Program-made: the position numbers and the translations under genes | Part shown: in pieces, positions 26,564 to 34,990 of the stretch | Position numbering within the stretch: the stretch's first letter is position 1 | How the letters are laid out: every line of letters starts with the position of its first letter | The notes under the pieces: model-generated | What the model saw: the letters and a program-made list of their open reading frames with translations, nothing else | Databases searched by the model: none | What the model was told of the DNA's origin: nothing | Source of the DNA: Nocardia suismassiliense | GTDB lineage: Bacteria; Actinomycetota; Actinomycetes; Mycobacteriales; Mycobacteriaceae | Direction: 5' to 3' | DNA: 64,000 nt | NCBI RefSeq assembly: GCF_900269665.1 | Contig: NZ_LT985361.1 | Span: 7,595,992-7,659,991 of the forward strand

Positions 26564-27562
26564 ATGTCACTTCACCGAATGACGGCACGCGTTCGTGCCG
26601 CCGCCGCTCTGCTCATCCTCGCGCTGGTCGCGGTGCTGGCGGGCTGCGGCAACTCCGCCTCCGACGAGGCGAGCAAGTCCGGCACCCGCCAGGTGGAAAC
26701 CGCGAAGGGCGTCGTCACCGTGCCCGCCGATCCGCAGCGGATCGTAGTCGTGAACGGCGCGCTCGCCGGCTACCTCTACGACCTCGGCGCGAAGGTGAAG
26801 GCCGCGGATCCGCGCGCTCTGGGCGTCACGCTCAAGCCCGGTGAGTTCCCCCCGGCCTGGGCCGCGGACGCCAAGCAACAGGGCACCGAGGCGGTGCCGT
26901 CCGGCGACAGCATGAACCTGGAGTTCATCGCCGCCCAGCAGCCGGATCTGATCATCGGTGGCGGACCGGGCTACCCGGGCCAGCAGTCGATCAACGACTA
27001 CGACAAGCTCACCGCTATCGCCCCGACCGCGCTGGTGCCGTCCAACATCACCAACTGGCAGGACCAGTTGAAGTCGGTGGCCGACATCGTGAACCAGTCC
27101 GCGAAGGTGGACAAGCTGATCACCGCGTACAACGACAAGGTCGCGAAGGTGAAGGCCGGTATCAAGGTGCCGCAGGGCGCCACCGCGGTGATGCAGTCCC
27201 GCAAGGACAACAAGCCCACCCTGGTCGCCCCCAACACCCCGCTGGCCGCACTGCTGTCCTCGGTCGGCATCACCATGGACGACCAGGTCGAGGCGAAGGC
27301 AGGCAACCCGCCCCGGCCCGCGGCCGGCGACTGGGTGAGCTTCAGCCCCGAACTGCTGAGCACCGTCGTCGACGCACCGGTGCTGTTCGTGGTCACCCTC
27401 GACGGCGGCCGCAACATCGCCCAGCTGAAGGAAGACCCGATGCTGGCCCAACTGCCTGCGTTCCGGGCAGGCCAGGTCTACGAACTGCCGACCACCAGCC
27501 AGCGTCCGGATTACCGCAGCGCCATGTCCACCCTCGACCTGCTGGCGGAGCGCTTCAAGTGA
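26564..27562 (+). CDS. ferric-siderophore-binding lipoprotein (FepB-like)
   Basis: Predicted 332-aa substrate-binding protein of the importer. A signal peptide ends in a lipobox (AVLAGC, Cys near residue 28). The mature part has the family start GVVTVPADPQRIVVVNG, a central AQQPDLIIGGGPGY, and a long linking helix around KVDKLITAYNDKVAKV. I chose the ATG at 26564 because it gives a standard lipoprotein signal. An ATG at 26525, overlapping the NRPS stop by 4 bp, is the alternative and hints at coupling. It continues the NRPS operon. Confidence 0.93.
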   Translation: MSLHRMTARVRAAAALLILALVAVLAGCGNSASDEASKSGTRQVETAKGVVTVPADPQRIVVVNGALAGYLYDLGAKVKAADPRALGVTLKPGEFPPAWAADAKQQGTEAVPSGDSMNLEFIAAQQPDLIIGGGPGYPGQQSINDYDKLTAIAPTALVPSNITNWQDQLKSVADIVNQSAKVDKLITAYNDKVAKVKAGIKVPQGATAVMQSRKDNKPTLVAPNTPLAALLSSVGITMDDQVEAKAGNPPRPAAGDWVSFSPELLSTVVDAPVLFVVTLDGGRNIAQLKEDPMLAQLPAFRAGQVYELPTTSQRPDYRSAMSTLDLLAERFK

Positions 27563-28788
27563 CACCCCTCGGCGGCCTGCTGATCGATACCTCGCCCCTG
27601 CGCGCCAGCCGGGAATTCCGCAACGCCTTCGCGGCCCGGCTGATCTCGGTGCTCGGTATCGGGCTGCTCATGGTGGCCCTGCCCGTGCAGGTCTACCAGG
27701 CCACCGGATCGACCCTGCAGGTCGCCGGCGTCACCACGGTCACCGCGATCGCCCTGTTCGCCGGGAGTCTGGCGGGCGGGGTGATCGCGGACCGGTTCGA
27801 CCGGCGCGACGTCATCCAATGGTCGCGCAGCGCGGCCGGTCTCGGGTTTCTCGTGCTCGGTGTGAACGCGCTGCTGCCGCATCCGTCACTGGCCGTCGTC
27901 TACGCCGCGGGCGTGGTCGACGGCCTGGCCGGCGGGGTCAGCGGATCGGCGCTCATGGCGCTCGTCCCCATGCTGGTGGGACGGGACAAGGTGGCGGCCG
28001 CCGGTGCGCTGACCTCGCTCACCACCGATCTGGGCACCATGATCGCCCCGGCCATCGCCGGCTTGCTGATCGCGAAAACCGGGGTGGCGCTGCCGTTCTT
28101 CCTCTGTGCGGGCGCTACCGCGGCCACCGTGGGACTCATCCGGTCCATCGGGCCGCAGCCGCCGCCCGTGCGAGAGATCGCGCATCCGCTGCGTGAACTG
28201 GCCGTCGGCATCACGTTCGCGGCCCGGCACAAGGTCATTCGTGCGGCCCTGCTGACCGGCACCATCGCCATGATGGTGAGCGGTCCGCTGGTCTTGCTGC
28301 CCGCGTTGGCCGACGACGAACTCGGTGTGGGGGAGACCGCTCTCGGCCTGCTCTATGCCGCACCCGGTGCCGGCGCGGTACTCGGCTCGCTCACCAGCGG
28401 GTGGATCGGCCGCAATCGCCGTCCGGGCCTCGCACTGCTGATCTCCTTGGCGCTCATGCCGATCGGAGTCATCGTCGCCGGCCTCGCACCGCACGCCGCG
28501 CTCGTATTCCTCGGCCTGGCCGGGTTCGGTATGGCCCGTGCGCTGAACATGGTGCTGCGCTACGCGATTCTGCAGCGGGACGCCCCCGAAGAGCTGCGCG
28601 GCCGCATCTCGGGCCTGCTCATGGTGCAGTCCGTCACCGGTGCCGCCGTCGGCTCCATGGTGGCTGGAGTCGTCGGCCAATTCTTCACGCCTGGAACCGC
28701 TCTCGTGGTCTACGGGCTATCCGTATTGGTACTCGCCGCGGTGACGTCGCTGGCCGCCGCGCCGCTGTTGAGAAAGGAGAAGCCATGA
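27559..28788 (+). CDS. MFS siderophore exporter (EntS-like)
   Basis: Predicted 409-aa, twelve-helix transporter. Residues FAARLISVLGIGLLMVALPVQVYQATGS and GVIADRFDRRDVIQWSR are typical of the EntS/MFS_3 group that exports enterobactin-type siderophores. The start is a GTG at 27559 overlapping the previous TGA, and its stop overlaps the next ATG. It would move the finished catechol siderophore out of the cytosol. Confidence 0.92.
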   Translation: MTPLGGLLIDTSPLRASREFRNAFAARLISVLGIGLLMVALPVQVYQATGSTLQVAGVTTVTAIALFAGSLAGGVIADRFDRRDVIQWSRSAAGLGFLVLGVNALLPHPSLAVVYAAGVVDGLAGGVSGSALMALVPMLVGRDKVAAAGALTSLTTDLGTMIAPAIAGLLIAKTGVALPFFLCAGATAATVGLIRSIGPQPPPVREIAHPLRELAVGITFAARHKVIRAALLTGTIAMMVSGPLVLLPALADDELGVGETALGLLYAAPGAGAVLGSLTSGWIGRNRRPGLALLISLALMPIGVIVAGLAPHAALVFLGLAGFGMARALNMVLRYAILQRDAPEELRGRISGLLMVQSVTGAAVGSMVAGVVGQFFTPGTALVVYGLSVLVLAAVTSLAAAPLLRKEKP

Positions 28789-29624
28789 TGGATCGTGCCG
28801 CCTACGCCGAACGCATCGTCGAGGTGCTGTCGAGTGAGCACGGGGCAAAAGTCGGATATCCGATCGGATTGTGCGATGTGGAGGTGATCCGCACCGAACA
28901 GGTCGGCGCCGGCCTGCTGCGCATCACCTTCGGCGGCGAGGATTTGGCCGGATTCCACAGCTACGTGCCGGATGAGCATGTGCGGCTGATCTTTCCGGAC
29001 GAGCAGGGTGTGCTGCTGCTGCCCCGCCGGGACGGACTCTCCCTGGAGTGGGGCTCACCGCGACCGGTATCGCGCGAATACACAGTGCGCCGCTTCAGCG
29101 CCGAGGACCGCGAACTCGATATCGACTTCGCCATTCACCCCGGCGGTCTCGCCTCGGAGTGGGCGTTGCAGGTTCAGCCGGGCACCAGGATTCACATCGC
29201 GGGCCCGCCCGGCGGTGAAGTAGTGCCGAAGACCTACGACAAGTATCTGTTCGCCGGTGACATCACCGCCCTGCCCGCCATCGCTCGCTGGCTGGAATGG
29301 TTGCCGCGCACCGCATCCGGGTGGGCGGTCATCGAGGTGCGCGGATCCGAGGAGGAGATTCCCCTCGATCCGCCCGCCGCTGTCGACGTGCGCTGGGTGC
29401 ATCGCGGCGATGCCGCACCCGGCACCGGGGACGCCTTCGAAAAGGCCGTCCGCAGTATCGAAGTTCCTACCGGAGAACGGGTTTACGCGTGGCTGGCCGG
29501 CGAGTCGGGCGTATTGAAACCCCTGCGCCGCTGGGTGCGCAACGACCTCGGCATCGCGAAGAAGGACTACCTGATCGCCGGGTACTGGAAACGCGGCATC
29601 GCCGACTACGACCGAGACGAATGA
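28785..29624 (+). CDS. siderophore-interacting protein (ferric-siderophore reductase, ViuB/SIP family)
   Basis: Predicted 279-aa flavoprotein. The FAD motif SREYTVRRF and the following DIDFAIHPGGLASEWA are diagnostic of SIP-family reductases. The C-terminal SIP domain includes FAGDITALPAIARWLEWLP and YWKRGIADYDRDE. It would reduce and release iron from the imported ferric siderophore in the cytosol. It is the last gene of the overlapping chain NRPS, binding protein, exporter, reductase. Confidence 0.95.
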   Translation: MMDRAAYAERIVEVLSSEHGAKVGYPIGLCDVEVIRTEQVGAGLLRITFGGEDLAGFHSYVPDEHVRLIFPDEQGVLLLPRRDGLSLEWGSPRPVSREYTVRRFSAEDRELDIDFAIHPGGLASEWALQVQPGTRIHIAGPPGGEVVPKTYDKYLFAGDITALPAIARWLEWLPRTASGWAVIEVRGSEEEIPLDPPAAVDVRWVHRGDAAPGTGDAFEKAVRSIEVPTGERVYAWLAGESGVLKPLRRWVRNDLGIAKKDYLIAGYWKRGIADYDRDE

Positions 29625-29694
29625 GGAATGTGGTCCGCGTCCGAGGGCAGGACCGCCGGCCCCGCGCAAACCAGCCGACCACACCTCATCCCCC

Positions 29695-30654
29695 TCAGCG
29701 GGCGGGTTTGTATGGGTTCTTCAGAAAGTGGTCCACCACCGTGCGGCCGAGGGTGTAGCCGTTGTCCAGCGAGAGGCGGAAGCCCGCGGACTGCTGTTCG
29801 AGGTGCTCGAGCACGGTTTGGCCGGGATAGGGCTGGTCGAAGTTGCTGACGGTGCGCAAGGACAGGTAGCGGTCCAGATAACCGTGCCGGTCCAGGACGG
29901 CGGCCGTCGCGTTGTCCTCCATCTGCGTGGTGCAGTAGTTGCCCTCGCCGTTGGTGCGCACGCCCATGATGTGCCGGGCGGTGTCGGAGAGTTCCTTGCC
30001 GGAGAACCAGTCGTCGCCGGTCATGGTGTCGCACTTGGCCACCGACGGTTTACGGCCCGCCTGGCCGAACAGCGCGCGTTCGGCGGCGGCCTCGGGGCTG
30101 TCGGCCAGCGTGGCGTGCTCGGTCAGGCCGAAGGCGGTGTCGATCAGCGTGTCGTTCAGCCGATAGGCGGCGGTGTTGTAGCTCTCGACGGGGCGGTAAC
30201 CGTGCGGCAGGCTCGGCGCCTCGGCGGGCACGAGGTGGTTGCCCAGGTCGAAGTCGACGACCCAGCGGGCCCAGGTCGCGGAGCCGAGGGTGACCTGGTC
30301 CGGCGGCGCGCCCGCGGTGCCCACGGTGAGGAAGTGGGCCTTCGTGAAGTCGAGTTTCGGGCTGTCCAGCAGGGCCATCATGGTGGCCGCGGCGTTGGTC
30401 TTGCCCTGCCCGGTCTCGGCGACGCACAGTCCGTCTGCGTTGCAGTGCACCGGTTTGTACGCGGTCGGCACCTCGACGGTGATCGGCAACGACTCCCGTT
30501 GCAACCACGGTTCGGTCTCCGGATCGAACATCGTGATGACCAGAACGCCGACCTCGACCGGGTCCGCGGCGGGCTTTCCCCCGTCGCCGCAGCCCGCGGT
30601 CATGGCGACCGAGGTGAACACCGTCAACGCAACTATCCAGCGACGTAGGGGCAC
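29695..30654 (-). CDS. purine nucleoside permease (NUP)-family lipoprotein
   Basis: Predicted 319-aa exported lipoprotein (signal ending MTAGC, Cys near 22). Sequence blocks MFDPETEPWLQ, CVAETGQGKTNAAATMMALL, FLTVGTAGAPP and TMTGDDWFSGKELSDTARHIMGV match the NUP family (PF06516), first described in yeast as purine nucleoside permease and related in fold to nucleoside phosphorylases. The start is a GTG at 30654. It is convergent with the siderophore operon and not part of it. Transport versus phosphorolysis cannot be decided from sequence. Confidence 0.85.
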   Translation of the reverse strand: MPLRRWIVALTVFTSVAMTAGCGDGGKPAADPVEVGVLVITMFDPETEPWLQRESLPITVEVPTAYKPVHCNADGLCVAETGQGKTNAAATMMALLDSPKLDFTKAHFLTVGTAGAPPDQVTLGSATWARWVVDFDLGNHLVPAEAPSLPHGYRPVESYNTAAYRLNDTLIDTAFGLTEHATLADSPEAAAERALFGQAGRKPSVAKCDTMTGDDWFSGKELSDTARHIMGVRTNGEGNYCTTQMEDNATAAVLDRHGYLDRYLSLRTVSNFDQPYPGQTVLEHLEQQSAGFRLSLDNGYTLGRTVVDHFLKNPYKPAR

Positions 30655-30927
30655 CCGAGGATCCTATGCCAAGCCCCCTTGCACGCCGCGCTGCGACCGT
30701 GACCTGCACGGACGTCGAGCCGCTCGAACCGGGGCCGACCCGACGAGCCCGGCAGGGCACCCATGTAGGTTGGACGGCAGGTTCTCTTGCGACACAAGCG
30801 GAACCACCGGACCGGCTACCTGCTGTTTCGGTGCGCACCGCTTGCCAGGGCGATCAGCAGCACGCTCATAAGTCGAGAAGTCAGTGGAGCGCGGCCAGGG
30901 TCCGCGCCGAGTGAAAGGCCCTTCAGC

Positions 30928-32382
30928 ATGACGTCTTCGGCGGGATCGAACGCACGCGCCCACATCGGGGTCACCGGCCTCGCGGTGATGGGGAGCAATA
31001 TCGCGCGCAACTTCGCCCGGCACGGACACACCGTCGCACTGCACAACCGCAGCATCGCCAAGACCGACGCGCTGCTCGAGGCGCACGGCGACGAGGGCGA
31101 CTTCGTGCGCACCGAGACGATCGAGGAGTTCGTCGGCGCGCTGCAGCAGCCGCGCCGGGTGCTGATCATGGTCAAGGCCGGTGACCCGACCGATGCGGTG
31201 ATCGAGGAACTCGCCGCCGCCATGGACGAGGGCGACATCATCATCGACGGCGGCAACGCCCTGTTCACCGACACGATCCGCCGGGAGAAGTCGCTGCGCG
31301 AACGCGGCCTGCACTTCGTCGGCGCGGGCATCTCCGGCGGCGAGGAGGGCGCGTTGAACGGCCCGGCCATCATGCCGGGCGGGCCGAAAGAGTCCTACGA
31401 GGTGCTCGGCCCGCTGCTGGAGTCGATCGCCGCGCAGGTCGACGGCACCCCGTGCTGCACGCACATCGGGCCGGACGGCTCGGGCCACTTCGTGAAGATG
31501 GTGCACAACGGCATCGAGTACGCCGACATGCAGCTCATCGGCGAGGCCTACCACCTGTTGCGCGACGCGCTCGGCTTCGACGCCAAGCAGATCGCCGACG
31601 TGTTCACCGGCTGGAACCAGGGTGAGCTGGAGAGCTACCTCGTCGAGATCACCGCCGAGGTGCTCAACCAGGTCGACGCCAAGACCGGCAAGCCGCTCGT
31701 CGATGTCATCCTCGACGCGGCCGAGCAGAAGGGCACCGGCCGCTGGACCGTCAAGGCCGCGCTGGACCTCGGCGTCCCGGTGACCGGCATCGCCGAGGCG
31801 GTGTTCGCCCGTGCCCTGTCCGGGGCGACCGGCCAGCGCCGCGCCGCCGTCGGACTGGCCGCGGGCCGGCTCGCCGACAAGCCTGCCGACGTCGAGCAGT
31901 TCACCAAGGACATCGAGCGCGCGCTGTACGCGTCCAAGGTGGTCGCCTACGCCCAGGGCTTCGATCAGATCGCCGCGGCGAGCACCGAATACGACTGGAA
32001 CCTGCGCCCCGGCGACCTCGCCACCATCTGGCGCGGCGGCTGCATCATTCGCGCCCGCTTCCTGAACCGCATCAAGGACGCCTACGACACCAACGCGCAG
32101 CTGCCGAGCCTGATCCTGGACCCGTTCTTCCAGGCGGCCATCGAGAACGCGATCGACAGCTGGCGCCGCGTGGTCTCGGCCGCCGTCCAGCTCGGCATCC
32201 CGGTGCCCGCCTTCGCCTCGTCGCTCGCGTACTACGACGGCCTGCGCGCCGAGCGCCTCCCGGCCGCCCTCACGCAGGCCCAGCGTGATTACTTCGGCGC
32301 GCACACCTACGAGCGCATCGACATGCCGGGCAAGTACCACACGCTGTGGAGCGGCGACCGCAGCGAGATCAAGGCCGACTGA
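30928..32382 (+). CDS. gnd: 6-phosphogluconate dehydrogenase (decarboxylating)
   Basis: Predicted 484-aa enzyme of the oxidative pentose phosphate pathway, making ribulose 5-phosphate, CO2 and NADPH. Motifs are the N-terminal GVTGLAVMGSNIARNFARHGHTVALHNRS (NADP-type Arg after the second strand), IIIDGGNALFTDT, GAGISGGEEGA and the catalytic block HFVKMVHNGIEYADMQLIGE. Full length compares with about 470 residues in the family. The ATG at 30928 follows GAAAGG. The frame remains open upstream without homology. Confidence 0.96.
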   Translation: MTSSAGSNARAHIGVTGLAVMGSNIARNFARHGHTVALHNRSIAKTDALLEAHGDEGDFVRTETIEEFVGALQQPRRVLIMVKAGDPTDAVIEELAAAMDEGDIIIDGGNALFTDTIRREKSLRERGLHFVGAGISGGEEGALNGPAIMPGGPKESYEVLGPLLESIAAQVDGTPCCTHIGPDGSGHFVKMVHNGIEYADMQLIGEAYHLLRDALGFDAKQIADVFTGWNQGELESYLVEITAEVLNQVDAKTGKPLVDVILDAAEQKGTGRWTVKAALDLGVPVTGIAEAVFARALSGATGQRRAAVGLAAGRLADKPADVEQFTKDIERALYASKVVAYAQGFDQIAAASTEYDWNLRPGDLATIWRGGCIIRARFLNRIKDAYDTNAQLPSLILDPFFQAAIENAIDSWRRVVSAAVQLGIPVPAFASSLAYYDGLRAERLPAALTQAQRDYFGAHTYERIDMPGKYHTLWSGDRSEIKAD

Positions 32383-32396
32383 ACCTCGACTCGAAT

Positions 32397-32421
32397 GGCC
32401 CGGCCGACCATCGGCCGGGCC
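32397..32421. terminator. hairpin terminator between convergent genes
   Basis: A perfect 11-bp GC-rich stem with a CCA loop between gnd and the convergent small exported gene. There is no clear T tract, as is common in actinobacteria. Confidence 0.6.
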
Positions 32422-32427
32422 GTTCGG

Positions 32428-32889
32428 CTACTGCGCCTGGTACTCCACGCTGCACTCGCCGTTGGTGTAGTTCTGGCCCTCGCCGTGGTTGAACACGCTG
32501 AGGGTCAAGGCAAGTCGGCCGGGTTTCGTCTCGAACGCGGGAATGGACAGGACGTTCTCTGGGCCTTTCACCAGCGCGGAGGTGTCCGCCACACCACTTT
32601 TGCCGGTGTCGATATTCGCCCAGACAACGGAGAATTTCTGTTCGTAGGCGATATCCGTTCCGGCATTCGTCTGGAGCTGGAGATCGAGCGAGCCGTTACC
32701 GGAGGTCGCGAATACATCACTGGACGCCGGGGTGGAGAAGTCGCCCGCCGGGACCGGGTAGGACATGGTGCACAGTTTGTCCGACGGCGCGGGCGGGGCG
32801 GCGACAGCGGCGGGAACACCGACCATCGTGGCCGTGATACCCGAGATAGCGGCGATTACCGATAAGCCCGAGAGTGTTCGTGATTTCAT
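32428..32889 (-). CDS. small exported protein of unknown function
   Basis: Predicted 153-aa protein with a signal peptide (about 1-31, ending in PAAVAAP) and a mature beta-rich domain. Cysteines in KLCTMSY and GECSVEY could form a disulfide joining the two ends. Similar short secreted proteins are frequent in Nocardia, but no function is known to me. The ATG at 32889 is used. A TTG one codon earlier is also in frame. Confidence 0.8.
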   Translation of the reverse strand: MKSRTLSGLSVIAAISGITATMVGVPAAVAAPPAPSDKLCTMSYPVPAGDFSTPASSDVFATSGNGSLDLQLQTNAGTDIAYEQKFSVVWANIDTGKSGVADTSALVKGPENVLSIPAFETKPGRLALTLSVFNHGEGQNYTNGECSVEYQAQ

Positions 32890-33324
32890 CAAACCGTCCC
32901 ATCGAATATCGAGATGTACTGGTCCAACCTGGTCGCCGCTCCGGCCGATAGGTCCAGCGGCGGCGGGTTACCCTTTCGAGACTAGCGATCGTCAAGATGA
33001 CGTGACAGTGCCTCGGTGCCGAAAGATGCGCTAGCAGAGGGTTTCCCAGCCGACACGGCGTCAATATGTTTGCACCACAGCCTTTCTGGCTATCACTAGC
33101 GGAAACGATGCGCGACGTTCGCTCCGGAACCCACCCGCATGCCGCTCCTAGGGGTCGATCAGGGGCGTCATCGGACGTAGCGGGCAGCGTATTGTGATAT
33201 ATGACACCCTGTTCGGCGAAATTGCTGGCAGCTTGCGGTTCTCGCCGTGGCGGCCCGGACAGTCGTGTCGAGTTCGGCCGTATGTGGCGTGGCCGACGCG
33301 AACTTCGGGCCGGAGGGCGGCATT
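32890..33324. other. 435-bp intergenic region with divergent promoters
   Basis: It separates the small exported gene from the subtilase gene. It contains AT-rich islands, notably TTGTGATATATGACA around 33192-33206, which could include a -10 element for the rightward gene. No convincing coding frame was seen. Confidence 0.5.
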
Positions 33325-34668
33325 ATGTCGGACATGCGCGTACTTATTCAGCTTCGCCCTTCCGTCGATCTGATTACCGCAGTGGCCGATCGCGCGGTTC
33401 CGGTCGCCTCCGCCGACATCGCCGGGCATCTGCCCGGCCTCGAGCTCGATCATTCCTTCGCTCCCGTGGCGATACCGAAAAGTGTTGCCGCCGTGACCGA
33501 ATCCGATCAGTTGAGTTATGCATTGCAACCGGATAATGCGTCGGTGGTGGTGCGCGGCGTTATCGACGACGACAGCCTCGCGGAAAGTTTGTCGCAATTG
33601 TCTGCCTCGCGCGGCGTCACCGGAGTATTCGCCGATCCCGCCATTCAGACCAATCTCACCTGTGGCGACACGCCCGCCGTCGGCAACTGGCACGATGTCG
33701 AAACTCTGCTGCACCACGGCGATCTGACGGCCGCTGGCTTGGACGGTAAGTCGGTGGCACTGGCCATCGTCGACACCGGCATCAATGCCGCCCGGGTCAA
33801 GCAGGTGCGCGGCGGGCCGGTGACGATCGACAAGGCGCGGAGCTGGAACCCGCCGGGGGTCAGTGGGACTGCGGGCGAGTTCCCCGTCGACCACGGCACG
33901 ATGTGCGCGTTCGACGCGCTGATCGGCGCACCGAAGGCCGCGCTGATCGATATCCCGGTGCTGCGCAGCAGGCGACCGGGCGGCACGGTGATGGAGGGGC
34001 TGCTGTCGGACGCGCTGGCCGCCTACGCCCACCTGCGCACGGTGCTCACCGATCAGCCTGCCGCATCGCGCGCCCTGGTGATCAGCAACAGTTGGGGTTC
34101 GTTCTCCCCCAGCTGGGATTTTCCGGTCGGGCAGCCGGGCAACTACTCCGACAATCCGGCGCACCCGTTCAACGTGATCGTCGGCTCGCTCGAAACCGCG
34201 GGCGCCGACATCCTTTTCGCCGCGGGCAATTGCGGGCGGGACTGCCCGGACGGCCGCTGCGCGTACAAGGACAAGCCGATCGGCGGCGCCAACTCGCATC
34301 CGAGTGTCCTGTCCATCGGCGGTGTGGACACCACCGGCCAGCGGGTGGGCTACTCGTCCCAGGGTCCGGGCCGCCTGACCGCACGCAAGCCCGATGTCTG
34401 CGCCTACACCCACTTCCTCGGGTCGACGGCCTTCGGCGCGACCGACCCGGACACCGGCACCTCCGCGGCGTGCCCGGTCGCGGCGGGGCTGGTCGCGGCC
34501 ATCCGCACCGAATGGTCGGCGACCGAGTTGCCGCCCGCCCAGCTGCGGGCCCTGGTGCAGCGGACCGCCGCCGCGCAGGCCGGGGGTTACAACTACGACT
34601 ACGGGTACGGCGTCGTCGACGCGGCCGCGATCCTCGCGGAACTGAAACGAACCACGGCCCGCGCGTAA
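33325..34668 (+). CDS. subtilisin-family (S8) serine protease without signal peptide
   Basis: Predicted 447-aa protease. Residues about 1-115 form an alpha/beta N-domain. The peptidase domain shows catalytic Asp in AIVDTGINA (near 150), His in VDHGTMCAFD, oxyanion Asn in FAAGNCG and Ser in GTSAACPVA. No signal peptide or membrane segment is visible, so it is probably cytosolic, which is unusual for subtilases. I chose the ATG at 33325 with GGAGGG seven bases upstream. The next gene, 9 bp downstream, encodes a small protein resembling the N-domain. Confidence 0.92.
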   Translation: MSDMRVLIQLRPSVDLITAVADRAVPVASADIAGHLPGLELDHSFAPVAIPKSVAAVTESDQLSYALQPDNASVVVRGVIDDDSLAESLSQLSASRGVTGVFADPAIQTNLTCGDTPAVGNWHDVETLLHHGDLTAAGLDGKSVALAIVDTGINAARVKQVRGGPVTIDKARSWNPPGVSGTAGEFPVDHGTMCAFDALIGAPKAALIDIPVLRSRRPGGTVMEGLLSDALAAYAHLRTVLTDQPAASRALVISNSWGSFSPSWDFPVGQPGNYSDNPAHPFNVIVGSLETAGADILFAAGNCGRDCPDGRCAYKDKPIGGANSHPSVLSIGGVDTTGQRVGYSSQGPGRLTARKPDVCAYTHFLGSTAFGATDPDTGTSAACPVAAGLVAAIRTEWSATELPPAQLRALVQRTAAAQAGGYNYDYGYGVVDAAAILAELKRTTARA

Positions 34669-34677
34669 CGTAGGGGC

Positions 34678-34929
34678 ATGCCGTTGCTCACCATTCGGCT
34701 CCTCCGGGAGGCGACCCTGACCGCCGCGCTGCGCGAGCTGAAGCTCACCGTCGACGACGTCGATATCGCCTTCGGTCTGGTCCCCGTGGACCCCGAGGCC
34801 GGGCTGTACGCCCTGCGGGTGACCGATGCGGCGGCGGCTCGGGTGAGCACCTATGGACCCGATATCCAGATTTTCGCGGACCCGCGCATCGAGCCGGGCA
34901 ACGGATCGGGCGCCGAGCCCAGCGCGTGA
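34678..34929 (+). CDS. small protein resembling the subtilase N-domain, possible inhibitor
   Basis: Predicted 83-aa soluble protein. It begins 9 bp after the protease stop, so the two are likely co-translated. Its pattern (LLTIRLLREATL, then LYALRVTDAAAARVS, then IQIFADPRIEPG) parallels the protease N-domain (RVLIQLRPSVDL, VVVRGVIDDDSLAESLS, VTGVFADPAIQTN). The shared FADP-x-I end is where a subtilase propeptide would lie in the active-site cleft. A free-standing inhibitor or chaperone of the protease is therefore plausible, but this is inference from a by-eye alignment. Confidence 0.75.
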   Translation: MPLLTIRLLREATLTAALRELKLTVDDVDIAFGLVPVDPEAGLYALRVTDAAAARVSTYGPDIQIFADPRIEPGNGSGAEPSA

Positions 34930-34948
34930 GCGGCGCTGCCCGGCCCGC

Positions 34949-34981
34949 CGGCCACGAACCCGCACCCTCGGTTCGTGGCCG
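34949..34981. terminator. bidirectional hairpin terminator
   Basis: A perfect 12-bp stem (34949-34960 with 34970-34981) and 9-nt loop between the convergent protease pair and the exported hydrolase. Confidence 0.65.
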
Positions 34982-34990
34982 ACCAGCTCG

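Noticed and set aside
30664..32340. 558-codon open frame on the minus strand
   Set aside because: Entirely antisense to the clear 6-phosphogluconate dehydrogenase gene.
33148..34965. 605-codon open frame on the minus strand
   Set aside because: It is antisense to the subtilase, whose catalytic motifs are intact. The minus-strand product is Arg/Gly/Val-rich with no domain, as expected from GC-rich shadow frames.
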